64,000 nucleotides of DNA from Winogradskyella pelagia (GTDB lineage Bacteria; Bacteroidota; Bacteroidia; Flavobacteriales; Flavobacteriaceae). The stretch is taken from contig NZ_JAGEVF010000006.1 of the NCBI RefSeq assembly GCF_017581965.1, positions 155,846-219,845 on the forward strand, read 5' to 3'. Shown here piece by piece: positions 53,812 through 62,663 of this stretch; the first letter of the stretch is position 1, and every line of letters starts with the position of its first letter. The notes below the pieces were generated by a model. The model made no database searches, was not told where the DNA came from, and was given only the letters and a program-made list of their open reading frames with translations. Both the position numbers and the translations under genes were made by a program.

Positions 53812-54500
53812 TAGTTTATGGCTGTTGGTTCATTGGTCATAATCTGACCGCCTTTAAGACGCAATATTTGTTGTGTGCGGTTGGCTAAATCTAAATCGTG
53901 AGAAATAATTACCAATGTGGTCCCCGCCTCTTTATTTAAGTCAAATAATAACTTTATGACCTTCTCACCAGTCTCTTCATCTAAGTTACCTGTAGGCTCA
54001 TCTGCAAATAATATCGAAGGAGTATTAGCGAAGGCTCTTGCCAAGGCCACACGTTGCTGTTCACCGCCAGATAATTGTGAAGGATAATGATGCATGCGGT
54101 CCACTAGCCCTACTTTTTCTAATAATTGCTTACTTTTAGAAATAGCATCAGGAGCACCTTGCAGTTCTAATGGTACGCTTACGTTTTCGAGAGCCGTAAG
54201 CGTTGGTAAAAGTTGAAAATTTTGAAAAATGAAGCCAACTTCTTTATTACGCAATTGAGCACGCTCATCTTCATTAAGACCCTTTAAATTATATCCGCAC
54301 AACTCAACGCTACCAGAATTAGGGTCATCTAATCCGGCACAAAGTCCAAGTAAAGTTGTTTTTCCGCTACCTGAGGGACCTACAATTGAAAAGGTCTGAC
54401 CTTTTTCAACCTCAAAAGAAATATCCTTAAGAACCGTTAGCTGTTTCTGGCCACTAGTATAAGACTTCTCCAAGCCACTTATCTTTAATATCTTTGTCAT
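53811..54500 (-). CDS. YbbA-like ABC transporter ATP-binding protein
   Basis: This protein of 229 residues has Walker A 'GPSGSGKTT', Q-loop 'FIFQNFQLL', signature 'LSGGEQQRV', Walker B 'ILFADEPTGNLD' and the switch His in 'VIISHD'. It belongs to the LolD/MacB/YbbA branch. It is translationally coupled to the large permease gene after it. A TesA-like esterase gene is divergent just upstream, an order also found in other Gram-negative bacteria (tesA-ybbA-ybbP). Confidence 0.96.
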   Translation of the reverse strand: MTKILKISGLEKSYTSGQKQLTVLKDISFEVEKGQTFSIVGPSGSGKTTLLGLCAGLDDPNSGSVELCGYNLKGLNEDERAQLRNKEVGFIFQNFQLLPTLTALENVSVPLELQGAPDAISKSKQLLEKVGLVDRMHHYPSQLSGGEQQRVALARAFANTPSILFADEPTGNLDEETGEKVIKLLFDLNKEAGTTLVIISHDLDLANRTQQILRLKGGQIMTNEPTAIN

Positions 54501-54567
54501 TATATAAACAATATGTTGTCTTCTTATGTTCGCACGTCAAAATACATATTTGCACTTAAACCTACCA

Positions 54568-55272
54568 ATGTTAGGGAACCATAAACTCTTAAAGTTTTGT
54601 TATTTTATAGGAGCACTTATGGTGCTGAATTGCGGTGATGCAAAGAAGCCATCAGAAACAGAGGAAACGTCGTCAAAAGGAGAAGAAGATGCTAAAGAGG
54701 TTACTACACAAATCACTAAAACCATTCTTTGCTTTGGGGATAGTATAACTGCAGGCTACGGACTTGATGATTCTAGTGAAGCATACCCTGCTATTTTACA
54801 GCAAAAAATAGATTCCCTTGGTTTAAATTATACCGTTGTTAACTCTGGCCTAAGTGGAGAAACATCTGCTGGCGGAAGTAGCCGTATAGATTGGGTAATG
54901 CGCCAAAATATTGACATTTTTTTACTCGAACTTGGTGGTAATGACGGATTGCGTGGTATTCCACTAACTGAAACACAATCTAATTTACAGGATATTATCA
55001 ATAAGGTTAAGGAAAAAAATGAAGCTACTAAAGTAATTCTTGCTGGTATGGAGCTGCCACCAAATATGGGTGAAGATTACACCACACAATTTCGCTCTGT
55101 TTTTTCTAATCTTGCCAATGAAAATGAGGTCTCGTTTATACCATTTATTCTTAAAGGTGTTGGCGGCATAAAAGAACTTAATCAATCAGACGGGATACAC
55201 CCCACGGCAAAAGGCCACAAACTTGTGGCCAATACGGTATGGGAAGTTATTAAACCCATGCTTAAAGATTAA
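54568..55272 (+). CDS. TesA-like SGNH arylesterase/lysophospholipase, lipoprotein
   Basis: This 234-residue protein is an SGNH hydrolase: block I 'CFGDSITAGYGLDD' with the nucleophile Ser, block II Gly in 'SGLSGETSAGG', block III 'LGGNDGLRG', and block V 'SDGIHPTAKGH' with the catalytic Asp and His. Unlike enteric TesA, it has a lipoprotein signal ('LMVLNCGDAKK', Cys20). The ATG at 54568 gives this signal; an upstream in-frame ATG overlaps the promoter region. It may hydrolyse thioesters or lysophospholipids in the envelope. Divergent from ybbA-like gene. Confidence 0.92.
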   Translation: MLGNHKLLKFCYFIGALMVLNCGDAKKPSETEETSSKGEEDAKEVTTQITKTILCFGDSITAGYGLDDSSEAYPAILQQKIDSLGLNYTVVNSGLSGETSAGGSSRIDWVMRQNIDIFLLELGGNDGLRGIPLTETQSNLQDIINKVKEKNEATKVILAGMELPPNMGEDYTTQFRSVFSNLANENEVSFIPFILKGVGGIKELNQSDGIHPTAKGHKLVANTVWEVIKPMLKD

Positions 55273-55285
55273 AAACAGCAGCGAT

Positions 55286-56338
55286 TTATCGCAAGGAGTT
55301 CATATCAATAACAAAACGATATTTTACGTCACTTCTTAACATACGTTCATAAGCGGTATTGATATCTTGCATCTTTATGACTTCTACATCGGAGGTAATA
55401 TTGTGTTTTCCACAAAAATCCAATAACTCTTGGGTTTCTGCGATACCGCCAATTAAAGAACCCGCTACAGATTTACGCCCCATAATCATAGGTACGGTTA
55501 CAAGAGGTGGCTCTAAAACACCTAAAAATCCAAGAATAACCAAGATACCGTTAACATTTAATGTACTTATGTAGGGATTGAAATCGTGCTCATATGGTAC
55601 TGTATCTAATATTAAATCAAATTGTCCCATGGCAGCTTCCATCTGGCTTTCGTCTGTTGAGATAACAATATCGTGAGCTCCTAAGGCTTTAGCGTCATCA
55701 ATCTTATTGGGTGACCTAGAAAACAGCGTCACGTGAGCACCAAGGGCGTTAGCCAATTTTATGGCCATGTGACCCAAACCACCTAAGCCGACAACTGCAA
55801 CTTTAGATCCTTTACCAACATTCCAATAACGCAGTGGTGACCATGTAGTTATCCCAGCACATAAAACAGGCGCTAATCCAGCCAAATCTAAATTCTCTGG
55901 CACACTTAAAACAAAAGCTTCATCTACAACAATGGATTGGGAATAGCCACCATGTGTATTAGTTTGTAAATGTTTGTCGAAACCTCCATAAGTGCCAACC
56001 CACTCCGGGCAATACTGCTCAAGGTCGTTTTTACAGTTATTACAGGTTCTACAAGAATCTACCAAACAACCTACGGCTACTATATCACCTATTTTATGTT
56101 TAGATACATTTGCGCCTACATTAGTTACTCGACCTACAATTTCGTGTCCAGGAACCACAGGATATTGTGTCATTCCCCAATCATTTTTAGCAAAATGTAA
56201 ATCTGAGTGACATACGCCACAATAAAGAATTTCAATCTCAACGTCCTCTGGAAGTACCGTTCGACGCTCAATCTGTAATTGCTTTAAATCTGCTTCTGGA
56301 GAATCGGTGCCATAAGCATTAATCTGCTTGGTTTTCAT
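55286..56338 (-). CDS. Zinc-dependent NAD(P) alcohol dehydrogenase (YahK/CAD type)
   Basis: This 350-residue medium-chain dehydrogenase has the catalytic zinc ligand in 'CGVCHSDLHF' and 'PGHEIVG', the four-Cys structural zinc loop (residues about 98-112, 'CRTCNNCKNDLEQYC'), and the Rossmann motif 'VVGLGGLGHMAIKLA'. It falls in the cinnamyl-alcohol-dehydrogenase/YahK branch, usually NADPH-dependent aldehyde reductases of broad range. It is a single gene, convergent with the esterase gene 13 bp away. Confidence 0.95.
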   Translation of the reverse strand: MKTKQINAYGTDSPEADLKQLQIERRTVLPEDVEIEILYCGVCHSDLHFAKNDWGMTQYPVVPGHEIVGRVTNVGANVSKHKIGDIVAVGCLVDSCRTCNNCKNDLEQYCPEWVGTYGGFDKHLQTNTHGGYSQSIVVDEAFVLSVPENLDLAGLAPVLCAGITTWSPLRYWNVGKGSKVAVVGLGGLGHMAIKLANALGAHVTLFSRSPNKIDDAKALGAHDIVISTDESQMEAAMGQFDLILDTVPYEHDFNPYISTLNVNGILVILGFLGVLEPPLVTVPMIMGRKSVAGSLIGGIAETQELLDFCGKHNITSDVEVIKMQDINTAYERMLRSDVKYRFVIDMNSLR

Positions 56339-56450
56339 TTAATTTGATTTTTACGGTGAATTCTAAAGATACAAAATCTAATGGGAACTCATCCCCTTTA
56401 GAATTCAACGATATACTAATTAAAGAACTTTAGCATTTTTACATATGCTA

Positions 56451-57155
56451 CTATATTTTGTAAGCAATTCCTAAAAATATACGCGGCATTATCTGCGGTT
56501 GCTTTATGGCATCGTTGGCATCTTCATAGGTGAACTCCGTATTGTTATTTTGGTTGTCGTCTCGCGGATTAACATTGTCGTTATCTGGACTGTAAGACGT
56601 GTCGTGGCCTTTTAACGTATTATTGAAGAAATAATCCAACCCAATAGCTGTGGTTAATTTGAGACGTGAATTTATTTTAAAATGAGATTCTAATCCCAGT
56701 CCTAGTCCAAACTGCCTGGTAGTAACATCGAAGTCCTCATTACCTCCAACATATTTAAAATTAGCCCTAAAACTAGAATATCTTGGGCCAAAGACAATAT
56801 AGGTTTCTTCCAGATTTAAAATAGTTGAATGCCATAAGAAATCTAAACGATAATCGAAATTCCGCCCCTTTTCTTCTGGAACACCATTAGTGGCGTTATT
56901 TATAAAAATACGTCTTGCATCGGCTGAGTTTCCCGGGTCTAAACTTGTATATCCAAAACCAAAACGAAAGTTGATATCCAAACTTTCTAAAGGTTTTACT
57001 GCAGTTATACTAGCATTGATTCCAAAACCCCTGTTGTAACCCGTAGCCAGTCCTAACTCAAAATTAGAGTCGGATGTTGCTGAACTTGATTGTGAAAATG
57101 ATGATAAACTTAAAGCGAAAATAAACGCGACTAAAGTAGGCTTAGTAGTCCTCAT
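56451..57155 (-). CDS. Outer-membrane beta-barrel protein
   Basis: This 234-residue exported protein has a signal peptide (about 1-21) and alternating amphipathic strands ending in aromatic residues ('FELGLATGYNRGFGINASITAV' in part, 'SLDINFRFGFGYTSL', 'TYIVFGPRYSSFRANF', 'LKLTTAIGLDYFF') and a C-terminal 'IFLGIAYKI'. This is typical of eight-stranded barrels of the OmpW/OmpX size class. A loop rich in Asn and Asp ('NDNVNPRDDNQNNN') would face outward. No specific function is visible. Confidence 0.78.
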   Translation of the reverse strand: MRTTKPTLVAFIFALSLSSFSQSSSATSDSNFELGLATGYNRGFGINASITAVKPLESLDINFRFGFGYTSLDPGNSADARRIFINNATNGVPEEKGRNFDYRLDFLWHSTILNLEETYIVFGPRYSSFRANFKYVGGNEDFDVTTRQFGLGLGLESHFKINSRLKLTTAIGLDYFFNNTLKGHDTSYSPDNDNVNPRDDNQNNNTEFTYEDANDAIKQPQIMPRIFLGIAYKI

Positions 57156-57291
57156 ACAAAGAAATTTAAATTAGATTTAAAACAAATGAGGGACTATGTA
57201 TTTAAAATACATATACTACATACGAAGTAAAAGATAACTTTAGATGTTTACAAAACGGAAATAATTGTTGAAATTAGAAAAAGACCTTTAT

Positions 57292-57903
57292 TTAATGAAT
57301 TCCTCTACAATCGTTTTCAAGAATAACAGAAATATGGTCTATCTCTTTGGCACCTTCAGGAATTTCACTTAAATCAAGACCTACGTAATCATTAGCGGAT
57401 TTCCAATTTTCTATGGTTTTACTAAAGAAATCTGAAGCTGCTTCATCAGTTTCATAAACGAAGAGTTCGTAAGTTTCGCCCTTATCACCGCCAAACCTAG
57501 TCACTACCTGCCACTCACCATTAAGTTTAAAAGAGGTATTAGTATAATCTGATTGAGGATAAAATTTATTGTCCGAAGGCTTTAAAAGTACCCAAATGTC
57601 CTTGTTGTGAGCTTCAGGGTAAACACCCATAGTTAGAATTCTACATTTTACGGCATCACCTTCTGTAGGAGAAAGTACTTGAACTTTTTCAATGGGATAG
57701 TTCACCTTTAACTTATTTCCAGTATCAAAAGTTTCTATTTGAGGTACGGGCTGTACGTTTCCGTAGGTATAACCACCATAAATGAGTAAAACTGCACCTA
57801 AAAGTCCTACAGCAACACGTAAAGTTGAGTTTTTAGAATATAGCAATCCAAATAAAATACATAAAGCTCCTAAAATGATGGTAATTAAAATTCCTGAGGA
57901 CAT
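57292..57903 (-). CDS. Membrane-anchored hypothetical protein
   Basis: This 203-residue protein has two N-terminal hydrophobic helices (about 5-22 and 29-46) and a soluble beta-rich domain (about 65-203) with 'VLSPTEGDAVKCRILTMGVYP', 'DIWVLLKPSDNKFYP' and 'WQVVTRFGGDKGETYELFVYE'. That domain looks like an Ig-like or carbohydrate-binding sandwich. I do not recognise the family. It stands alone, between the barrel gene and a terminator. Confidence 0.6.
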   Translation of the reverse strand: MSSGILITIILGALCILFGLLYSKNSTLRVAVGLLGAVLLIYGGYTYGNVQPVPQIETFDTGNKLKVNYPIEKVQVLSPTEGDAVKCRILTMGVYPEAHNKDIWVLLKPSDNKFYPQSDYTNTSFKLNGEWQVVTRFGGDKGETYELFVYETDEAASDFFSKTIENWKSANDYVGLDLSEIPEGAKEIDHISVILENDCRGIH

Positions 57904-58036
57904 GACAAAAAAATTTAAATGTTACTTAAGCACTTACTACAAGTAGTGACTTCTAAAGTAAAACTTTTGGGGCACTTTATCAAATCTTATTGTGAGTTTT
58001 GATAATGGAATTAAACTCGATATTAAAAATAAAAAA

Positions 58037-58063
58037 CCCTCATCCATTCTTACTGGATGAGGG
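58037..58063 (-). terminator. Terminator of the intradiol-like gene
   Basis: CCCTCATCCA and TGGATGAGGG form a perfect 10-bp stem around TTCTTAC; on the minus strand it is followed by six T. It lies about 30 bp after the stop at 58094. Confidence 0.92.
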
Positions 58064-58093
58064 CTAATCACTAACTTAAACACTAAAATTAAA

Positions 58094-58702
58094 TTATTGA
58101 GTCGCTGATTCGTCTTGCTTTAAGATTATATCGCGTTGCGCAACTAAAATACCGTCTATTAGTTTTGGTTCTAGAATGCGTTTGATATCCCCTTTTTTAA
58201 TTAAACGTTTACGACAGTATTTTGAGATTAAAGGATCGTTATCAAAAAGAAACGTCTCAATTTCGTATGGCTCTTTGGTAGGTTCTTTAATAACAGGAAA
58301 GATTTGCTTATACTGTTGATGTATTCTATCATTTCCAGGTACAAATGTGTAAAGGGTATAACGCCCTTCAGCATCTGTTTTTACCCAAGTTCTGTGATAC
58401 ACATAACGTTTATCATTTACTTTGCGTAAGTCAAAATTACCGTGCTCATCAGGTTGTTCAACAAAAAGAATAACATCACTTGCTGGTGTTTTTCCGTCTG
58501 ACTTATAAATAGTACCTGTTATCTTAAGTTTTTCATTTTTAGAATTGTAATCTGGCACACTATCCGTACTGTTCAAGACCTTAGTTCCATAATCGTAAAG
58601 TGGACTGCGGTCTTCTTCAGTATCTGAATTATTTTGACCATTTACAATAGACATGGTGCTGTAAAAGCACACTAACATTAGAAGTTTCAATAGTTTTTTC
58701 AT
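58094..58702 (-). CDS. Intradiol-dioxygenase-like exported protein, probably not a standard enzyme
   Basis: This 202-residue protein has a signal peptide (about 1-22) and a domain like the beta-sandwich of intradiol ring-cleavage dioxygenases: 'ITGTIYKSDGKTPASDVILFVEQ' in part, 'RTWVKTDAEGRYTLYTFVPG' and 'FLFDNDPLI'. The stretch that normally reads RPAHIH, carrying the iron-binding His pair and the PGPY tyrosine, is replaced by 'PGNDRIHQQYKQIFP', so standard iron binding is doubtful. It may be a binding protein or have another activity. A palindrome-rich intergenic region lies upstream. Confidence 0.65.
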   Translation of the reverse strand: MKKLLKLLMLVCFYSTMSIVNGQNNSDTEEDRSPLYDYGTKVLNSTDSVPDYNSKNEKLKITGTIYKSDGKTPASDVILFVEQPDEHGNFDLRKVNDKRYVYHRTWVKTDAEGRYTLYTFVPGNDRIHQQYKQIFPVIKEPTKEPYEIETFLFDNDPLISKYCRKRLIKKGDIKRILEPKLIDGILVAQRDIILKQDESATQ

Positions 58703-58800
58703 GGGGCGTAAACTAATTTGAATTCCAAAGTTGGAAGTTTACTTTCATCAAAACCAATAAATCTCATTAACAGTCTGTTTTGTTCGATAATTGACAACGA

Positions 58801-58843
58801 CATGCAAAAACTACCGATAAATGGAGAAAATCAATTTTGCATG
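58801..58843. promoter_or_regulatory. 9-bp inverted repeat in divergent intergenic region
   Basis: CATGCAAAA (58801-58809) and TTTTGCATG (58835-58843) are perfect inverted copies with a 25-bp spacer, between divergently transcribed genes. The spacing of 34 bp centre to centre would place both sites on one DNA face, as for a looping regulator, but no binder is known. Confidence 0.4.
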
Positions 58844-58931
58844 AGATATGTTTTTTATTTTCTAAAAACTTAAGTAAAAACCTTAAAATCGAGTCATTTT
58901 TTGATAAAAATCTCGTGATTTTCGCTATTGT

Positions 58932-58947
58932 ATTTTATCGATAAAAT
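58932..58947. promoter_or_regulatory. Perfect 16-bp palindrome ATTTTATCGATAAAAT
   Basis: A perfect 16-bp palindrome centred on CG lies in the 381-bp region between divergent genes, about 90 bp before the -33 box of the plus-strand gene. It is a strong operator candidate for a dimeric regulator. The rest of the region (58703-59024) holds A/T runs and partial dyads but no gene. Confidence 0.5.
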
Positions 58948-59024
58948 GTGTCTTTAATCCACCATTTACGCAGTTTGTCTATGAAATATGCATTTAAAGT
59001 GTTAAATATTTTTTTAAAAAATAC

Positions 59025-59054
59025 TTGTTTTTCTTCATATTTTGTATAGATTTG
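59025..59054 (+). promoter_or_regulatory. Bacteroidota-type promoter
   Basis: TTG at 59025-59027, a 19-nt spacer and TAGATTTG at 59047-59054 match the -33/-7 consensus. The start codon follows 30 nt later, a normal leader length. Confidence 0.6.
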
Positions 59055-59083
59055 CTTCACCAGATGAATTAAAAAAACTCATA

Positions 59084-59536
59084 ATGAAACCCAAAACTAC
59101 CCTACTTTGTTCCATTTTCATTGTAATGATGAGCTTTAGTTATGCCCAAAAAAAGGGCTCCTCTCAAAGCATTATAAGTGGAAAAGTTAATATTTCGAAG
59201 TACCATAGTAGAGAGGAACTAGACAAGTTCCAAAAAGGACAACTTCTAGACCTCTATATTGAACGAATAGAAGTTATTGTAAACATTCTACCCAATATTG
59301 CTTTTGCAACTAAACCAGGAGTAACCATGGCTTCTTTGGGTATCCCTGAAACAAAGGATAATAGAAGAGCTTTACGTGAAAATATTGATGCGTCAGAAAC
59401 TTATTTTGACAAAGCAATTGAATTTCAAAAAACTATTTTACCCTATTCTGATACAACCGACCTAATTGCAGCTATTTTATTTTATGAGGAAACTCTAAAA
59501 TCCTTGCACACCTACGACGATTTTAATAGAGAGTAA
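59084..59536 (+). CDS. Small exported helical protein, unknown function
   Basis: This 150-residue protein has a signal peptide (about 1-21, ending 'FSYAQ'). The mature part is mostly helical and charged: 'YHSREELDKFQKGQLLDLYIERI' in part, 'TKPGVTMASLGIPETKDNRRALREN' in part. No family is recognised, and the region 'GVTMASLGIP' is its only clear loop. The ATG at 59084 is chosen for the signal peptide; an in-frame upstream start would overlap the promoter. It ends at a clear terminator. Confidence 0.65.
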   Translation: MKPKTTLLCSIFIVMMSFSYAQKKGSSQSIISGKVNISKYHSREELDKFQKGQLLDLYIERIEVIVNILPNIAFATKPGVTMASLGIPETKDNRRALRENIDASETYFDKAIEFQKTILPYSDTTDLIAAILFYEETLKSLHTYDDFNRE

Positions 59537-59560
59537 TTGTTTATTATTTTAGTTAGTGAA

Positions 59561-59591
59561 GCCTCGGAAAATTCCGAGGCTTTTGTTTTTT
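59561..59591 (+). terminator. Rho-independent terminator
   Basis: GCCTCGGAA and TTCCGAGGC form a perfect 9-bp stem with an AA loop core, followed by TTTTGTTTTTTT. It lies 25 bp after the stop of the small exported protein. Confidence 0.93.
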
Positions 59592-59718
59592 TACACCTCT
59601 GCTGGGTAAAAAATTATGCGATATTTAAGGCGCTATTTCTATTAATCAGCTGATATCTACAGTATTTTGTAAGAAATTTAACCTTTATATTTAAAATACA
59701 TGTATTTCATCGATATAT

Positions 59719-59750
59719 TTTGTATTTCATAGGTTTTCTTTATATGTTTG
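59719..59750 (+). promoter_or_regulatory. Bacteroidota-type promoter of the surface-protein cluster
   Basis: TTTG at 59719-59722 and TATGTTTG at 59743-59750 with a 20-nt spacer fit the -33/-7 consensus. The beta-helix gene starts 51 nt downstream. It may drive all three surface-protein genes. Confidence 0.6.
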
Positions 59751-59801
59751 AATCGTGTTGAATCTATGCCCTAAGATTTAATCAAATTGAATTAACCTAC
59801 T

Positions 59802-61118
59802 ATGAAAACATTATTGAAAATCGCAGTATTTTTCATTTGTGCATCCACAACGCTGTCTGCACAACAAGAAAAAGGAATTATTGGCTATAACAATTGGTTA
59901 AACAATTGGACAGACTTTAGGCCAAGCCAAAAAACTTATGGTGAACCTACTCAAATTTTAAGTGGTACCATAACGGAAGACACCAAACTCACAAAGAATG
60001 ATGTTTATCTTTTATTAGGGGATGTCTTTGTTTCTAATAATGCCAACCTAATTATAGAGGCTGGTACTGTTATACTTGGTGACTTTAAGACCAAAGGCTC
60101 CTTAACTATTAGTAAAGGATCTAAACTTATTGCTGAGGGTACTCAGACAGACCCAATTATCTTTACCTCTAGTCGTGGCGTTAAAAAGGCAGGCGATTGG
60201 GGCGGTCTATTTATTCTAGGTGATGCACCTACTAACATGTTTGGTAACGCAGCTTCACTTGAGTTTGGATTAAGGCCAGCTTCATTTGACGACATTAGTT
60301 ATGGCGGCTCTAATAAAGACAGCAACTCGGGTGTTATTCGTTTTGTTAGAATTGAGTTTGCCGGTAAAAAAACCAAAGACTTTGGCAATTATAACGGGTT
60401 AACTCTTGCAGGCATAGGCCATGAGACAGTTATTGAAAATGTTATGGTAAGCTATTGTGAAGGAAATTCATTTTCTATACTTGGTGGACAGCCATTCCTT
60501 ATGAAAATGGTATCCTTTAGAGCAAATCAAAATGATTATGTATTCAACTATGGTGCACAGACAGAAATATTAAACTCTTTGGCCATTCGTTCACCATATG
60601 TATCGAGTCCATATGGCTCAAGATGCATGGTCATTCAATCTTATGACGATAAAGAAACATCTAATTCTACTAAAGAAGAAACTGTTGTTAATGCTGAAAA
60701 TCTAACATTAATTAATGTTTCTGATAATTTAACTTCAGATATTGAAGTTGGACTTGTAAAAGAAGCCATCTTCGTGGATGAAAATACCGCTTTTGCTATT
60801 GATAAAAGTGTTATATCAGGGTTTTATCCAGCAGTATATATAGATGAAGATATCAGAATCAACAACGAAAGTCTAGAAAAAATTCAATTTACTAGAACTT
60901 ATTTTAACAATTGTAAAGGAAACATTTTTGTCAAAGGATTTTCTAACAATGACGATTTAGAAAATTGGTACGGCAGCCGTGTATTCAACAACGTCTATTC
61001 AAGAGGGCCAGACAGCGAAACTTTTATTGAGGCTCATAGCTCAAAACGACCAGATTATAGATTGCGAATCAACAAAATCATAGCCTCGAATGATATTGAT
61101 GATGATGACGATGATTAA
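59802..61118 (+). CDS. Exported right-handed beta-helix-like protein
   Basis: This 438-residue protein has a signal peptide (about 1-20). The mature part is built of regular strands typical of parallel beta-helix surface proteins: 'NLIIEAGTVILGDFKTKG', 'SLTISKGSKLIAEG', 'PIIFTSSRGVKKAGDWGGLFI' in part, 'VIENVMVSYCEGNSFSI', 'LTLAGIG'. The N-terminal pattern is the one often seen with 'GTVI...I..GS.L.A.GT...PI.FTS' in Bacteroidota T9SS cargo. It lacks a recognisable sorting domain and ends in a run of Asp ('NDIDDDDDD'). It heads the cluster. Confidence 0.78.
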   Translation: MKTLLKIAVFFICASTTLSAQQEKGIIGYNNWLNNWTDFRPSQKTYGEPTQILSGTITEDTKLTKNDVYLLLGDVFVSNNANLIIEAGTVILGDFKTKGSLTISKGSKLIAEGTQTDPIIFTSSRGVKKAGDWGGLFILGDAPTNMFGNAASLEFGLRPASFDDISYGGSNKDSNSGVIRFVRIEFAGKKTKDFGNYNGLTLAGIGHETVIENVMVSYCEGNSFSILGGQPFLMKMVSFRANQNDYVFNYGAQTEILNSLAIRSPYVSSPYGSRCMVIQSYDDKETSNSTKEETVVNAENLTLINVSDNLTSDIEVGLVKEAIFVDENTAFAIDKSVISGFYPAVYIDEDIRINNESLEKIQFTRTYFNNCKGNIFVKGFSNNDDLENWYGSRVFNNVYSRGPDSETFIEAHSSKRPDYRLRINKIIASNDIDDDDDD

Positions 61119-61204
61119 ATTCATAATTATTAATCCAAGAACCAACTAAATGAAGTGCCTCATAAAACATAGCGTATTGATTAGATAATTACAATCCCAA
61201 CTTC

Positions 61205-62662
61205 ATGCTCCCAAATACAACCGCAAAACAACTCCTCCTTTGGATTAGTATATTGATGCTGACACTTCAACTCAGTGCACAGGTTGTTATCGGTACACCC
61301 AATTTAGGATTTAGCCAAGCTTGTGCCAATGCGAGTTTTAATGACTACAGTGCGAGTTTTATTTTTTCCCCAGAAAATGCCCTTGCACCATCTAATCAAT
61401 TTACGGTCGAAATGTCAGATGCTTCGGGCGATTTCTCACAAGCAACAGTAGTATTTACCTCTAATCCAGGCGCTATTACCATTTCTCCAGCTACTGTCTC
61501 GTTTAGCATTCCTGAGACTGCAGCTGGTGAGAATTACCGTATTAGGATAAAGAGCAGTGCGCCAATTGCAACCAGCGCACCTTCAGCACCTTTTGCTTCG
61601 TATTATAAAAGTCAAGATGCCCCATTTACAATCAATAATCTAGTTGAGACTGCCGCTTTCTGTTCTGGAGGAAGTTATCTGTTAACTATAGACAATCCAG
61701 GCACCGGATCAAATGACTCTCCGTTAAACTACCCTGCTCTTACCTTTAATTGGTTTAGAGAAACAGGACCAACAACATCTGAATTCATTACACAAGGTGA
61801 AAGTCTTGAAGTAAATAGTGTGGGAACCTATTTTGTAGAAACCAATTATGGTACGTGTACTTCAAATTCTTTCTCTAATCGAGTAACCGTGACTGAAGTT
61901 ACAAATGGCCAGGCGACTGCAGCCATTGTTTCTAGTTTAGGAAATCCATATTGCCCAGAGCAAGGGCTTACCACATTGAGCACTCTAGGCGGCAATTCTT
62001 ATCAGTGGTTTAAGGATGGTGCAATCATACCGGGAGCTACAAATCAAATGTATCAAACCAATGAATCTGGCACATTTTCAGTACAAGTAGATTTGGGAGC
62101 CTGTTCTGCTTCTGGTTCTATAAATCTCGAAAGTTTATTATTTGATAGCTCTATCAATGTAGATGACGTTAATACAATTGAAGAAGGTGAAAGTCTAACA
62201 GTAACCATTACTCATTTAGCAAACCAACCAATTTTCGAGTGGTATTTAAACGACAACCTCATTGCAGATGCTACTTCAAACTCCTATGAGGTTTCAGAGG
62301 TTGGTGATTACACAGTGGTCATCACAGAGACACAAGGCTGTGAGGGCTCATTATCCTATGATTTTATTGTAGAAGAAGCTTTAGACCCTTTTCCCGCTGT
62401 AGCTCAAATTCCAAATATAGTCAGTCCTAACGGTGACAATATCAATGACACCTGGATTATCCCGCAGCAATTTGTTAGCGGTACTAATACGGAAATAAAC
62501 ATATATAATAATCGTGGAACGTTGGTTTTTAAATCTAATAACTATCAAAACGATTGGCCACAAACCGACTTAGGCCTTAACAGTATTAATCAGGTATACT
62601 ATTACATCATAACAACAACAGATAATAAAACAGAAAAAGGTTCAATAACCATAATTAGATAA
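61205..62662 (+). CDS. Surface protein with gliding-motility-associated (type B) C-terminal domain
   Basis: This 485-residue exported protein has a signal peptide (about 1-25, ending 'QLSAQ'), Ig-like/PKD-like domains with paired Cys ('YPALTFNWFRETG', 'SYQWFKDGAIIPGATN', 'FEWYLNDNLI'), and the CHU_C/TIGR04131 C-terminal domain (about 395-485: 'IPNIVSPNGDNINDTWII', 'INIYNNRGTLVFKS', 'YYYIITTTDNK', ending 'GSITIIR'). This sorting domain is exported by the type IX system with help from a SprF-like partner, which is encoded directly downstream after 1 bp. Confidence 0.92.
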   Translation: MLPNTTAKQLLLWISILMLTLQLSAQVVIGTPNLGFSQACANASFNDYSASFIFSPENALAPSNQFTVEMSDASGDFSQATVVFTSNPGAITISPATVSFSIPETAAGENYRIRIKSSAPIATSAPSAPFASYYKSQDAPFTINNLVETAAFCSGGSYLLTIDNPGTGSNDSPLNYPALTFNWFRETGPTTSEFITQGESLEVNSVGTYFVETNYGTCTSNSFSNRVTVTEVTNGQATAAIVSSLGNPYCPEQGLTTLSTLGGNSYQWFKDGAIIPGATNQMYQTNESGTFSVQVDLGACSASGSINLESLLFDSSINVDDVNTIEEGESLTVTITHLANQPIFEWYLNDNLIADATSNSYEVSEVGDYTVVITETQGCEGSLSYDFIVEEALDPFPAVAQIPNIVSPNGDNINDTWIIPQQFVSGTNTEINIYNNRGTLVFKSNNYQNDWPQTDLGLNSINQVYYYIITTTDNKTEKGSITIIR

Positions 62663-62663
62663 A

